From NCBI GenBank assembly GCA_963678705.1, contig OY783209.1:8990001-9054000 (forward strand): a DNA stretch of 64,000 nt, read 5' to 3'. The notes beneath the pieces are model-generated. The model saw nothing but the letters and a program-made list of their open reading frames with translations, ran no database searches and was not told where the DNA came from. Each line of letters starts with the position of its first letter. Position 1 is the first letter of the stretch. This document shows positions 12,786 through 23,948 of this stretch, one piece after another. This DNA comes from Panorpa germanica (Eukaryota; Arthropoda; Insecta; Mecoptera; Panorpidae). Made by a program: the position numbers and the translations under genes.

Positions 12786-12904
12786 GCCCCTTACTGTCTT
12801 AGACTGAAATCAAAGGCTCGTTGGTCATGCCGCCAGAATCACATTTCATTACCAAATTAAACTAAAAACAACTCTAACATTTCAGTAATTCAAAAATATT
12901 TTTT

Positions 12905-13200
12905 TGATTATTACACTCTTGTCTCTATCTCGTCATGCTCCATACTCCTCTTTCTTTTTCTCTCTCTCTCTCTTTTATCTTTCTGCTTCCTTCTTCTCTG
13001 TATCTCCGCCATCCACCTCCTTCCTTCCTTGTCTCCTCTGAAGAAATTTTCTATCTACGGTAAACTATCAAGTCTCATTTTCTCTCATAGATATTCAGCA
13101 AACTCTCCCTTCCATTTCTTTCTAATACCTCTTCCTTTTGTTTCATTTTCCATTATTATCCGACTTGTAAATCTTGTGTCTTTTTCCTTCATGTATGCTA
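12905..13200. repeat. Pyrimidine-rich LINE-like remnant
   Basis: It carries a (TC)n run at about 12959-12976 and blocks such as TCTCCGCCATCCACCTCC that resemble 10389-10410 in LINE copy L1. It is probably a degraded antisense LINE fragment upstream of the channel gene; the match is weak. Confidence 0.35.
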
Positions 13201-13524
13201 CACATCTATGCTAGTCAAATCTTAGAGGTTTTCCTGGTAAATTTGGGCATAAAGAATGTATTTTTCTGCACCAAACTAATTTCGGGGATTTTAGTGGTAT
13301 TCTGACTTGAGTGTAAGGTGGAAACTTTTGGGGGTAATTCCCTGTTGCACAGTCTTTTGCACCTTTTACTGTATCAAGCCCAATTTTTGACAATTTCTTT
13401 GTTCGAATCTACAATCAATTTAAGACATGTGCAATAATTTATCAATTAGTTCATCGAACACATTCAGCACTTATTTAATTGTTGTGAAACATACTTTAAT
13501 ATATAATAAAACTTTTATTTGCAG

Positions 13525-13550
13525 ATAAATAGCATCGTGAACTCTCCATA
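13525..13550 (+). other. 5' UTR part of the first coding exon of the K2P channel gene
   Basis: The acceptor TTTATTTGCAG lies at 13514-13524, just before this 26 nt leader. At least one further non-coding exon must therefore exist upstream; it was not located. Confidence 0.55.
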
Positions 13551-16500
13551 ATGGAGCGCAAGCGATCCTTCCGTCGTCGACCAGCCCGACCGCCTTTGGG
13601 AGAGCGCGTTAAAGACTACTGTCGACATTTTGCGGCGTTCATGTTCAGCAATGTCGGTATTATAGGTCTCGTGGTTGCCTACACTATTGCAGGTCAGTTA
13701 TTTACCACATTTCTCTTTTCTATTAAAGATCAAAGGATTCACTGTGAATGGGGAAGAAATTTGAATATCTATCTATACACAGAGGACCAGAGACTCTTAT
13801 GTGGAAAATTACTCTAATATATCAATTACGTTTTAAATATATATATATATATATATAAGCAGCATAATCGCAGTAATATAATAAAAAAACATATATTACT
13901 ACCTACTTAAAATGTATAGTTGGATTCTTTTTACCGTCAGATTTTCCTGACTAGGGTCGTATCCCTGCAAGTCGAAACATGCCAATATGATACGCTCGCA
14001 TTACATCTCTTGTTTTTTATGTGTAATTTTATTGTTAATTTCATGTTTTAGAGCATGTGGTTTGTTTTATGTTTTTCCGCTAGGTGCATTTATGTTTATT
14101 GCAATCGAGGGCGGGGATGCTTTAGGAAGATGGGCAGAGGTTGAGAGAAACCGGAAAGAGTTGATAGCAAAGCTCTGGGATGTATCCTGTTGCAGCCACA
14201 ATATCTTCAATGAAACAGCGTTCAGAGAGATGTACGGTATAGACCACATTTATTATATTATATTATTCTTATGTATGTTCTCTCTAGTATATGGATTGTG
14301 GAAATACTTCCAACACATAAAATAGGAATGGATTATAAAAAAATGTTACATTTTCGTTACACACTTGTTACTAACTTGATTTTTTGAAAGTATACGTAAG
14401 CAAAGTGCATTCTCGCAAAACACTAAATGTAGATGTTACCTCACATTCGTGTAATGCGAAGATCATTCTAATATAAACCAGAATCTCGTTCACTGGACTC
14501 ACGTAGTGATGTCAGAAGCGCAACGCGACGGGAAACCGATGGCTAGGGAATGAAGGACAGATAGTGATGTAGACGTCCGCTATCTCAGTGTCACTATGAA
14601 TGAACAGAAAGTACCAACGTTAGTTGCACAATGCGTTATCAATCGTTATCTCTCCAAGGAAGGTGTGAAATTGAGTGAAATTTTGAAGAGACTCCAAGCA
14701 CAGTTCAGTGATACTACTCTGAGTAAAACAAAAATGTTTGAATGAAGTTCAAATGTGTTTTGAGATTGAGTTTTAGTGTTTCTTGTGCGAAAATGTAACA
14801 GTCCTTTCTATGTTAGAATGCTTGCTATACTCGTATATTATATACATATAAAATTCATTAATTATAAACTTAATAAATGAGGTAACATTTTTGAATTATT
14901 CCAGTATAGCAGAAACACTCCAGACTTATCAGAATGACGTGGTAGTTGCAGCACGAGGGGGATGGCCGGGAGGTGATAAAGGAGCCGCGGGAGATAAACA
15001 GTGGTCCTTTTCAGGAGCTTTTCTGTATTCACTCACTGTGATTACAACAATAGGTTATAAAAGAAATATAATTAATGATAAAATACATTAGCCATGTCCA
15101 AGAGCACACTTTTAATAAAAACATTTTAGTTTAGTTCAATGTGTTTGTGAAAAATGAAAATATGTCGACGCAATGAACGTCTATGTAGCAGATACGAGTT
15201 TAGACGAATCTGTAAACTATATAATCTGTCAACATAGTTCATGATGGGGATAGTTTTAGCCTCGAAATTAGCTTAGATTATTTCTTTCTTAGATTTATGA
15301 ATTTTGCAAAGGTGCTAAACAACTTAATGTTTTTTTAGGTTATGGAAATATTTCTCCACGAACGCAATGGGGTAAAATTGCCACGATTTTGTATGCAATT
15401 ATCGGAATGCCATTGTTTTTGTTATACTTATCAAATATAGGTAATAACTGCTTAAAATATTATTTCTTAATAAATATACAACGTTTACATAACATTTTTC
15501 TGTATTGATGTATTATTATTTATTGTTCAGGTGACATATTAGCCAGATCTTTTAAATGGTTGTACGCAAAATGTTGCTTATGTCGGGTTTGTCCATCAGT
15601 GGCACGACGAAGAGAGGAAAGAATGCGAAATAGAGACGCTCCCGCGTGGAGGGTAAGTAAAAAATTAAACTTTGTTAAATCTCTAAGGTTATACATGTCA
15701 ACATTAACAAAATTATTTTAATAGTTACGATACTATCTGGAAACAGCTGAAGGGGGCCCATACATCGAACCTGGAGATTTGGAGCTTACAGATGGTGATG
15801 GAGAAGATGGATCAGATGAGATTCTGTACGATCCAGAGAGAGTTACGGTTCCTCTTACTTTATGTTTAGCAATAATGGTCGGGTAAGTTATACCAGAAGT
15901 ATAATGTTAAACATTTCTTTACGATTTGCAACAGTGGTTTTCAACTCTTTAAATATATGAATTGTCAGTCACTACATTTTCACCTACACCGATTCTGTAT
16001 CTCAAAATGAACCAAATTGGGGTTGCACCACGCATTTCACATAATTATTAATTGTGGACAAGACTAAATTATTAAAGTACTATGAGCATTACTTGTAGAA
16101 CCAAACTTGGGGTTGCACCACGCATTTCACATAATTATTAATTGTGGACAAGACTAAATTATTAAAGTACTATGAGCATTACTTGTAGAACCAAACTTGG
16201 GGTTGCACCACGCATTTCACATAATTATTAATTGTGGACAAGACTAAATTATTAAAGTACTATGAGCATTACTTGTAGAAGTATAGCTACAAATTTAATT
16301 AATTTAACACAAATCTTCAAGACAATAATTTCATTGCTTTTATTAAATATTTATTTCAATTTAACATGTCGAAAAATAAAATACAGACCATATTATAATG
16401 TCTCATATAAAGGTTGTTTGGTAGATTTGCTTGGGCAAATGGTCTAACATTCCTTCAACATCTTCTGTCTTCCTTCATCTTCATCTTATTTATATTTCCC

Positions 16501-17419
16501 AGCTTTATTCTTCGAAGAATTGAAGTTATTATCACTATGTCCTTTCTTAAACTTATTATTTATTAAATTCGGGTAAGACTTATTGTACTTACATATTTTT
16601 GGCTGACCATTGTCGATGGTCTTCGATGGAGAAAGCTTCAAGTAAATCCATCCGAGAAGAAATCCAGACCACACCATAATCGGGTAGGTCATTTCTTTGA
16701 TATTTAATGCGTAAAGAACAAGAGATAGAAGCAGAAACGCAATCGGCAGATGGTCATATGTGAAATTGATGGATTTGATCTTAATGATAGTTTCATCACG
16801 AAAAGCTTTCTTCAAGGATACAGTTGCAGCAGACACATAACCTGACACTCCGTTTATGTTCGGGTAGAAGATCCATGCTATATTTGAGGTTAGGTGAAAT
16901 AGGAGTATGTAGATACCGGATGAGATGATAGCAGTAAGGAAGTTTGTGATTAAGAAGTATTTAAAGATTTCCACGTCTCCCCACAATGGTTTTATCTTCT
17001 TGGCGTGTATCATGATCATGAAGATGTAGATGATGACTTCACTGGTATTTTCCTCCACTATCCAAAATGTTAGGTAGTTACACCAGTCTGACAGATCCAA
17101 CGATGGTTTGACAGTGAAGACAAGATCTTCGCAGTCTATAATGGCGTGCCCCAAAAATATTGCCAGGCATATGATTTGCACAAATCCTGGTGACCGCAAG
17201 GTCAACGTCAGAGAATTCTGAAGAAGATCTAAGGTTTGGTCCACGACAGACATTGTATTCATTTAGAACGTTTTAATCAAATATTATTTAGATTAGAGCA
17301 AAACGTAGGTCACAAAATCTCATCTGTTTTTGACGCTCACTTGTTTTTCAAGGCTAGTTTGAATTGTAATTTTTTTGTTGTCGATATTAAGTTGCACAAT
17401 GTTATCACATCTGCCAGCA

Positions 17420-17503
<84 letters not shown>

Positions 17504-18294
17504 TACTACTACTATATAAACTATCTTGATTAAAACATTACTAATTTCTTTTCTCTTTCCTTCCAACAGTTATATATTTTTCGGAGCAACTCTTTTCTCA
17601 ACATGGGAGAATTGGGATAAAATAGACGGCTCCTACTTTTGCTTCATTTCTTTAAGTTCTATTGGATTTGGGGATATCGTCCCTGGAGATCAGATTACGT
17701 CTTCTGAAGGAGTGGAACTTAGTTTCATTCTTTGTGCCATGTACCTAATAGTTGGCATGGCGTTAATTGCAATGTGCTTTAACTTAATGCAGGTAAGCTG
17801 TGTGTTATTATTATTTAATCCTTTTATATTGTTGAAGCTTTGTTTCTATTAGTCGAGTTGCTTGTAGTGAAACATCTGTAGACGGGTTTAATTTAAGGTA
17901 GTGACAATCGTAGGCAAAGGTACAGTCGCATATTGTGGATAGGATTTTATTTTTTTCTGAGATTAAGCTTTATGATTAAGATATATGTGGTGAACTGTCT
18001 TAAATTCAAGGCAATTTTTATCCTGCACATACCGATTAGCACCCACTATAACTTGTTGTAGATTCTCCTACAACATATATTATTTCTAACTACTTAATAC
18101 TTTCAAAATAAGTCTGAATTTTAATCAGAAGCTACTTCACCAGTATTATCATACCGTTAGTTAAACAAATACCAAATAAAGCAATTTTAATGATGTTGCA
18201 GGAACAAGTAATACATACGATAAGAAAGTACAAAGCTGGAATGAGAAGACTCCTACGTTGCGGAGATGCAGGAACCAGTACCATCCGAAGCTAG
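13551..18294 (+). CDS. Two-pore-domain (K2P/TWIK-type) potassium channel
   Basis: Eight coding exons: 13551-13692, 14084-14231, 14905-15053, 15339-15440, 15531-15652, 15725-15882, 17570-17792 and 18202-18294. All splice sites are GT..AG, all phases match, and the product is 378 residues. Layout: basic N-terminus (MERKRSFRRR); M1 at about 26-58; an extracellular cap loop with a Cys pair; P1 with selectivity filter TTIGYGN at 144-150; M2 at about 158-180; a cytosolic loop with a Cys-rich patch and acidic stretch; M3 at about 262-284; P2 with filter SSIGFGD at 303-309; and M4 at about 320-342, then a short basic tail. K2P channels dimerise in the plasma membrane and carry background K+ current. 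The length is near the short end of the family. The closest named group is probably the insect TWIK/KCNK18-like set, but subfamily is uncertain. Introns hold a mariner relic, a minisatellite, an antisense TMEM115-like gene and a (TA)n tract. Confidence 0.93.
14596..14745 (+). pseudogene. Mariner-type transposase N-terminal relic
   Basis: A 49-codon frame starts at ATG 14596 and ends in TGA at 14743. It carries a mariner/SETMAR-type helix-turn-helix signature: a Gly-Val-Lys-Leu-Ser-Glu-Ile core followed by RLQAQF and a TLSKTK-type segment. The catalytic DDD/E region is absent, so it is a dead fragment. It lies in the second coding intron of the channel gene, in the same orientation. Confidence 0.7.
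16009..16277 (+). repeat. 90 bp minisatellite, three copies, in a channel intron
   Basis: Units begin at 16009, 16098 and 16188 with GAACCAAA(C)TTGGGGTTGC. The second and third units look identical and the first differs by a one-base deletion, giving 89 and 90 bp spacing. The near-identity points to recent expansion or to an assembly-sensitive array whose true copy number may be larger. It lies in the sixth coding intron next to the nested minus-strand gene. Confidence 0.9.
16486..17262 (-). CDS. TMEM115-like Golgi membrane protein, nested intronless gene
   Basis: An uninterrupted 258-codon frame from ATG at 17262 (MNTMSVVDQ) to the stop at 16486. Hydrophobic segments lie near 26-42, 70-87, 101-122, 124-140, 162-180 and 187-205. 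The KPLWGDVEIFKYF stretch at 91-103 matches the hallmark PLWG-x-x-E block of the TMEM115/rhomboid-like family, followed by family-like spacing through GVSGYVSA and the SGFLLGWIYLKL block. TMEM115 proteins are Golgi membrane proteins implicated in retrograde transport. Here the cytosolic tail after about residue 208 is short, Lys/Asn-rich and diverged; typical members run about 100 or more residues longer. The frame lies wholly inside the sixth coding intron of the K2P gene, antisense to it. The lack of introns and altered tail suggest a retrocopy that kept its frame; no poly-A tract or target duplication was found. Family call fairly sure, activity unknown. Confidence 0.75.
   Translation of the reverse strand: MNTMSVVDQTLDLLQNSLTLTLRSPGFVQIICLAIFLGHAIIDCEDLVFTVKPSLDLSDWCNYLTFWIVEENTSEVIIYIFMIMIHAKKIKPLWGDVEIFKYFLITNFLTAIISSGIYILLFHLTSNIAWIFYPNINGVSGYVSAATVSLKKAFRDETIIKIKSINFTYDHLPIAFLLLSLVLYALNIKEMTYPIMVWSGFLLGWIYLKLSPSKTIDNGQPKICKYNKSYPNLINNKFKKGHSDNNFNSSKNKAGKYK
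17419..17502. repeat. (TA)n microsatellite
   Basis: About 80 bp of pure TA dinucleotide, then TACTACTAC, lies between the start of the nested TMEM115-like frame and the seventh coding exon of the channel. The apparent frame across it encodes only a Tyr-Ile repeat and is not a gene. Confidence 0.97.
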
Positions 18295-18329
18295 CACCAA
18301 TATCAAATACATTAAAACACTTTATCATT

Positions 18330-18335
18330 AATAAA
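18330..18335 (+). terminator. Candidate polyadenylation signal of the K2P gene
   Basis: AATAAA begins 36 nt after the channel stop codon and is the first canonical hexamer there. The cleavage site cannot be fixed from sequence alone. Confidence 0.45.
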
Positions 18336-18632
18336 TTAAGTGCGGAAGACTTCAAAGTGATAATAATCATTTACATTTAATTTAATTTAAATTTATTAAA
18401 CTTGTTTAAAAAGTGTTAAATAATTGAACTTCATTTGTGATGTGAAGATAGCAACGGAGCACGTTTTAGGTTAATTGAATCGAATTTAGAGATAATTTGA
18501 TTGGTAAGTTTTATTTATTGTTAGATGTACTTTAATATAAAAGATTGTTAATAAATAACTTTGAAAAAATGAAGCAGGTGTCAATATTTATTTACCTATA
18601 CTATTGTTTTAATTTTTTCAATTTTTATGACA

Positions 18633-19640
18633 CGTTACAATCTGTTACAATAAGTACCTATGAGAAATAGTCGTCCAGTGACATCTGTATCTATGAATGT
18701 CAATTAAAAACGTTGTGGTAGCTTATTTTTATCCAGTAAATTCACAGCTAGATAGTTTGGGTGATTGTTTAATCGCAGCTGGTCTCTCTGACTGAATTTG
18801 TTAATTTCTTCTTTAAGGAGATACAGGACGTTAACGTAAATGATGAAAACGTTGTGAAATTTGGATGGTCGATACAAATAGTTAAAATACGGGCTGTCTC
18901 AAAATATTGGAGACCTAGGGTTCATAGTTTTCTTTTTATACATGATTAAAAATAGTCATTTACCATATAAATCATAATTTTTAGCTCAATTTCATCACAT
19001 AATATAACTTTTAACTATGAAAAAATGGTGATACGGATTTCAAAAACTAGGTGTATATAAAAAGATCTTTTCTGTAACTATTGCAAAAAGAAAATTATCA
19101 AAAGGATACCTATATACAAAAATATTTAAATAAAACCTTTTAGAAACAGTAAGGTTATAAGCCCGCAACGTTGCAAATGCCAATTTGAGCAGGAAATTCA
19201 AAATCGGAATAAATGTTATATAACATATAACAATTTATTGATGAAAGAACCAAATCACGCATGCGTCAACACACGTAAATTTGCAGCATTGGAAAATTTA
19301 TTATTCCTTTTACAAAATATTTAATTTGTATTTAAATTTAATTAATATAAATTTGATATTAATTATAGGTAATTTTTCATTTATTAAACTATTATATGCA
19401 TAAAAAATAATTTTAACAAGCAAAAAGAAGTTTAATAGGGAATTGAAAAATTCATTTTCAAAGGTACAGTCCCAATATTTGCTCGTCCCTCATGTTCTTC
19501 GTATTTTGCATTTCGTATTACCGAGAGATAAACTTTTTGCATTGACGGTACGTCCTGTACCTCCTTAACAGTTTTTATGCTGAAGACATGCTTTATGTAT
19601 TTGTTGTTTATGTTTCACGGGATATACATAATGGTTATGA
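18633..19640 (+). repeat. Repeat family G, copy 2, split by a family A element
   Basis: The left part, 18633-18822, matches 12523-12739. After the A insertion the similarity resumes around 19600 (TTTGTTGTTTATGT, ACATAATG). The split falls exactly at the TTAA seen intact in copy 1. Confidence 0.6.
18827..19564 (+). mobile_element. Family A TTAA-flanked element, copy 2
   Basis: The left end GGAGATACAGGACGTTAACG and the right end GGTACGTCCTGTACCTCC are inverted relatives, bounded by TTAA at 18823-18826 and 19565-19568. It is collinear with copy 1 except for a roughly 60 bp AT-rich difference near 19310-19380. No open frame for a transposase. Confidence 0.8.
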
Positions 19641-19651
19641 ATATTGAGTTC

Positions 19652-19675
19652 ATGAAGAGTGGATTCGAACCCACA
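19652..19675 (-). other. tRNA T-arm / B-box-like sequence
   Basis: On the minus strand GTGGGTTCGAATCCAC matches the pol III B-box consensus GGTTCGANTCC exactly. No convincing A box or cloverleaf was found upstream, so this is a tRNA or SINE relic at best. Confidence 0.3.
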
Positions 19676-20259
19676 TCTTCTATTTAATACATACATGCTT
19701 TATTATTTAAATCGTCCCGAATCGAAGCTGATTTCAAAGAGTTCGGTCTGAGTATGTGCTTAAATAAAAAATGGAGGTCAGTTGTACCAATAACAAAATA
19801 TAAAAAACTAAGTGAATAAATAAACAATAACAATAAGTGTATGTTTGTTTTTTCACCACCATTTTCTATTAAGGGTTCAGGTGTGATGAAATTACCATTA
19901 TATACATAAAAGAATCGCATAACAGCTTCAGAAAAACATTCCATTCGTAGCAGGGTCAGACAGATTCCCTAAGATGTTCTTTATAAATATTATTGGTACG
20001 ATGAAAAAAAGGAAAGAATAGAAAAAACACTCGCCAGTACGTGACCAGTTTAAAAAGTAAAAAAATACGAAAAGAAAAACATAAAAAAAAGATATCACAC
20101 TATAGAAAAAAAGTTTTGACCTTTACAAAGTATGGATAGAGATAGTAGGTTCCAGATGGCGCTCTAAGCGATATCTATGGTAGGGTGATGAATGTCTATG
20201 CTATAGATCATATATGGCAACACTAACGTGTTTAAACTTATTTCAAATTAAGGTTGTTC

Positions 20260-20830
20260 TCTATTAAAACTACTTCTCTACAGAATTTATTAGTTTTAAT
20301 TTTGTATTTTGTATTTAATTTAAATTGTTTAACATATGGTAACACGGGTAGTCATTCACAGTACTATTTTTAATTAAATTTATTTTTTAAGTTTTCTTAG
20401 TTTTTTTGGAACCTTACAAGGTACAATGTCTTAAATTAAAAATATTAAATTAAAAAAAACTGTATTTTATTATAACCTCCAAAATATGGCAATCTGTCAA
20501 AATGCAGTAGAATTTATATTTAAAAGAACTTTTAAAAGTAGTTTGTCAAAAATAAAGAAATAAAAACAATTTCTATTACTAATTGTTATTAAAAACAGCA
20601 ATTTTAATTATTTCTTCTTCAATTTTGTCCAATTGTCGAACTGTCAAAATTTATATTACTAAAGTCGCATGCGCACCAACTAAATTAACTAAACTCAAAT
20701 TAAAACACGAATGTGACTAAGAATGCCTATTCTGAAAACCTTAAATCTAGATTAAAATATGAGATAAAAACAGTAAATTAAATAACAAAACAGTGAGTGG
20801 GAATGAGGCTTAAAACTACTTCTTTACAGA
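20260..20830 (+). repeat. Repeat family D, copy 2
   Basis: The left part is the inverse of window positions 1-215, and the right part (GTCAAAATGCAGTAGAATTT onwards) is collinear with 62585-62850. It contains the GAGTGGGAATGA motif, and near-identical AAAACTACTTCT-TACAGAATT blocks at both sides (about 20266 and 20811). Confidence 0.65.
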
Positions 20831-20865
20831 ATTTTAGTTTTAAAATTTAATTTTTTCTCTAATAT

Positions 20866-20901
20866 TTAGCACATCTACTTTCGAAAGGTATTAGCACTTA
20901 A
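20866..20901 (-). repeat. Short motif M, inverted copy
   Basis: On the minus strand it reads TTAAGTGCTAATACCTTTCG AAAGTAGATG, matching the M motif at 33262, 46135 and 53585. Confidence 0.5.
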
Positions 20902-20927
20902 AACAATTTATAAGTACGAGAATGTTT

Positions 20928-21124
20928 CCCAGTAAACAATTTTATCAACTTTATCTTCATTTGTATTCCGACAGGTGGAGTAATTTCGCCATTTCTAGCC
21001 GATAAAGTAGACATTTTATATGAAAAAATGTGAGAAACTGAACTATAAATGAACTCTTTAATGACAAAAAAATCATGACGCATCTTCAATATGATGTCAA
21101 AGTGACTCCAAAATGTTTACTGGG
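20928..21124 (+). mobile_element. Family E element, copy 2 (internal deletion)
   Basis: Bounded by CCCAGTAAACA and TGTTTACTGGG. It lacks about 50 bp near the left relative to copy 1 but is otherwise collinear (CTTTATCTTCATTTGTATTC, CCGATAAA, CAATATGATG). Confidence 0.75.
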
Positions 21125-21129
21125 GTATT

Positions 21130-22879
21130 TCAAATATAAAGATTAATTTAGACTTATTGATAAAGTCTATAAGGTTTTTTTTGATTTTCTCTGCCTTTAA
21201 ATATCTGCTTATAGTCTTCAGGCATATTACAGTTTTGTCACAAGTGAACTATTTTAAGAAATATGCTAGTATTTGTGTACTCGATAAAAGTAAAATAATT
21301 ATAAACCAAAAAGCAAATTTTATTTTCAAAATTAGAGCAATATACATTATTATTAAATAGAAATAAATGAAGGACCGCATTTAGAGGTTACGCACAAAGG
21401 GTTCAAGTCTACCTTAAAACGTTTATAATTACTCAAATTAATTAATAGTATCACAAAGAGATATATTTTCTACGTAGTCATGGGCGTCCGCAGAAAATTC
21501 CAGGGATTTTACGGAAAAGTATACAGATTTTACGAATTTTAAATAAACTCAGAGAAAACTAAGTACCGTTTACTTATAGATATAGAGATAATATGAAGAC
21601 ATTCAACAATATTTATGTATTTATCTTTAAAAAAATGCAGATAATGAGATATTTTCATGAAAAAATCCAACTGGATGGACAAACTCAGAAGTGGGAGTAC
21701 TGGATTTCATATCCGATGAGAGTAAATGAAGTGTCCTTGTTACTCCTTTCTGCGTACGCCAATGTAGATGAATATATACATCCCCACCTCTATATACATA
21801 CAAGTAAAGTATATAAATATAATTCAGGATAAAATATTTGTAGTTACCCTTTTTCACCCTTAATTCAAATTATTTATATATCCACTTTAATTTCACAAAT
21901 GCGTACGTTTTATTTAATGTAATCCTTTACAAAAAAGCTCTGGATTAACTCAAGCGTATAAAGCTACGTGCTTTTAAAGTTGAAACCAAAAAAAGCTTCA
22001 GTAATTTCATTAAATTACCTGATATTGAAGAGTTAACATCTTTCGTTAACGCTGAGCCTGAGGCTGCAATTTATTTCATTTACATTAAATTATATTTGAC
22101 TTGGTTTGGTTGTCATGTTGAACAGGAAGATCACTCGTACATTTTAGCTACTTCACCGCCATCTTTGATCTGTATACAAAATTAAACGAAATAAAGAGAC
22201 TGACGCTGTAAAACATTTTATTTTGATTTCATACATATTTAGTTATTATCACCTTCCTCATATAAACCCCTCCTCTAACCCTACAACGCTCCATGTGAAT
22301 CTTCTATCAGCTCCTTCAGGACGCAAACCGGTTTATTTTTCACTAATAACAAAAAAATTCACAGGGGCCAAAAGTCTGAACAATATGACGGACTCCTGAT
22401 ATAATACATTAATGGTACTACCACTAAAATCAGCAAAATATACCTAACAATTTGTGTCTGACAATGATAACCTAACCTAAAAATAAAAATATAACCTAAA
22501 AAGTATCTGTCACGTAAAATGAAATAACTGAAAGACGGTAGACACGAATGGGCATTATTTATTAAACAAATCATGTCCATATGCAATATACGTCACATAT
22601 TAATATCATTATTGTCGGCTCTTCTTTACCATTCTTCTTTTTCAACAACTGTATATTTTTGGCTTAATAATTCAACTTCATAATTGATATGTTTTGACAG
22701 TTTGTCAATTTTTATTGAATTGTTTTGTCGTGTTATGATGTAAAAATAATTTTGCTTTAAATGTGATAATAAAACTGTCAATTTTGTATATAATTTTAGA
22801 TTTTATTATATTAAATAGAAATTATAGCGTAATTTGTCATAGTTGTAGTATTACCATATGCATTTACTTTTTGTTTTCC
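21130..22879. other. Intergenic, no gene seen
   Basis: Overlapping frames on both strands at 21593-21857 occupy the same bases, lack a recognisable domain and are probably chance. A run of minus-strand stop-free sequence at 22359-22586 is similarly unsupported. Confidence 0.45.
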
Positions 22880-23520
22880 AATGGGCTTGTGTCCTATATC
22901 TTAATTTCTACAAAAGTGTACTATATATTGATAAAGTGGGTTATTAGAACCTCAAATGTTCAATTATTTTTTAATAACTCCTTATATGTTAAGAGATATT
23001 AACAATTAAAAAAGTCATTTTGTCTCTTTAATTATTAAAGGGATTCAGCGTTGTACACATTCCAAGTGCATGTGATATCACAATCCATGTGTAAGGTTAC
23101 CAACTTTACAGCTCATAAATCTCTGCTATATGTATTTATATATCAAAATATCAAATATTATTTACAGCTATTTCAAGGTACAATAAAATTAGAATATTAT
23201 GTCTGCCGTAACAGAGTAAAATAAAATAAAAACTTATTATTCTTTGACGTGACTTGATTATTACGACTACCAACGGCTACAAAACATTACCACAGCACTG
23301 ACCTACTCAACAAATAACTGACGTTAAAATGCATTTTACGTTATACAAATATGGCCGACCATTTCTAGCGTTAAAACTATAATTCAAACTTTTAATTGCT
23401 ATATCTCCGTCAATATTTAGATATTTAATAAAATAGACACGCCAATACACATTTATTAACATCAATTTCAAGCAACAATTAAAAAATCGATCACTAAAAA
23501 AGGAGGACACAAGCCCATTA
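22880..23520 (-). mobile_element. Family B element, copy 3 (full length)
   Basis: It begins AATGGGCTTGTGTCCTAT and ends GAGGACACAAGCCCATT. It is the inverse of copies 2 and 6 and is one of the best preserved. The short frames in it are shared only as repeat sequence. Confidence 0.8.
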
Positions 23521-23948
23521 CAGAGAACAATTATATAATTTATAGGTTATGCCCAATAACACAATCATAAAACTACTTGAAAGTAGTATTAAAATTTTTT
23601 TAACAAAGCCACTGGGTTTAGTTTAAGTAAAGTAATACATGAATATAAAGTATACTTAAAAATACAAGAGTTCAGCGCTGACGTATAAATCTGCGAAACG
23701 ATGATGAATTTTATCTTATTCGCTCTTAAATACATTACAAAATAAGAAATGAGGCAGTGCCTTTTCATTGTATCGCAGATTTATACAACACAAGTTCTTT
23801 TTAAACATGAGGCACTGTCGATCTCTTGCAATTTGAACTATAACAATAATGTTTTGAATTTGCAGGTATCCTCCACCTCTCTAACCTATCGCTATCTTTG
23901 TTATACAACATAGTGCAAAAGAGATGGCATATTTATAAATGGAATACG

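Noticed and set aside
13987..14325. 112-codon plus-strand frame
   Set aside because: Only 14084-14231 is the second coding exon of the channel; the rest is read-through into introns.
17236..17529. 97-codon plus-strand frame with a long Tyr-Ile repeat
   Set aside because: It is created by the (TA)n microsatellite and overlaps the start of the nested minus-strand gene.
19652..19675. Possible tRNA gene on the minus strand
   Set aside because: The B box is exact, but no acceptor stem, anticodon arm or A box could be folded around it.
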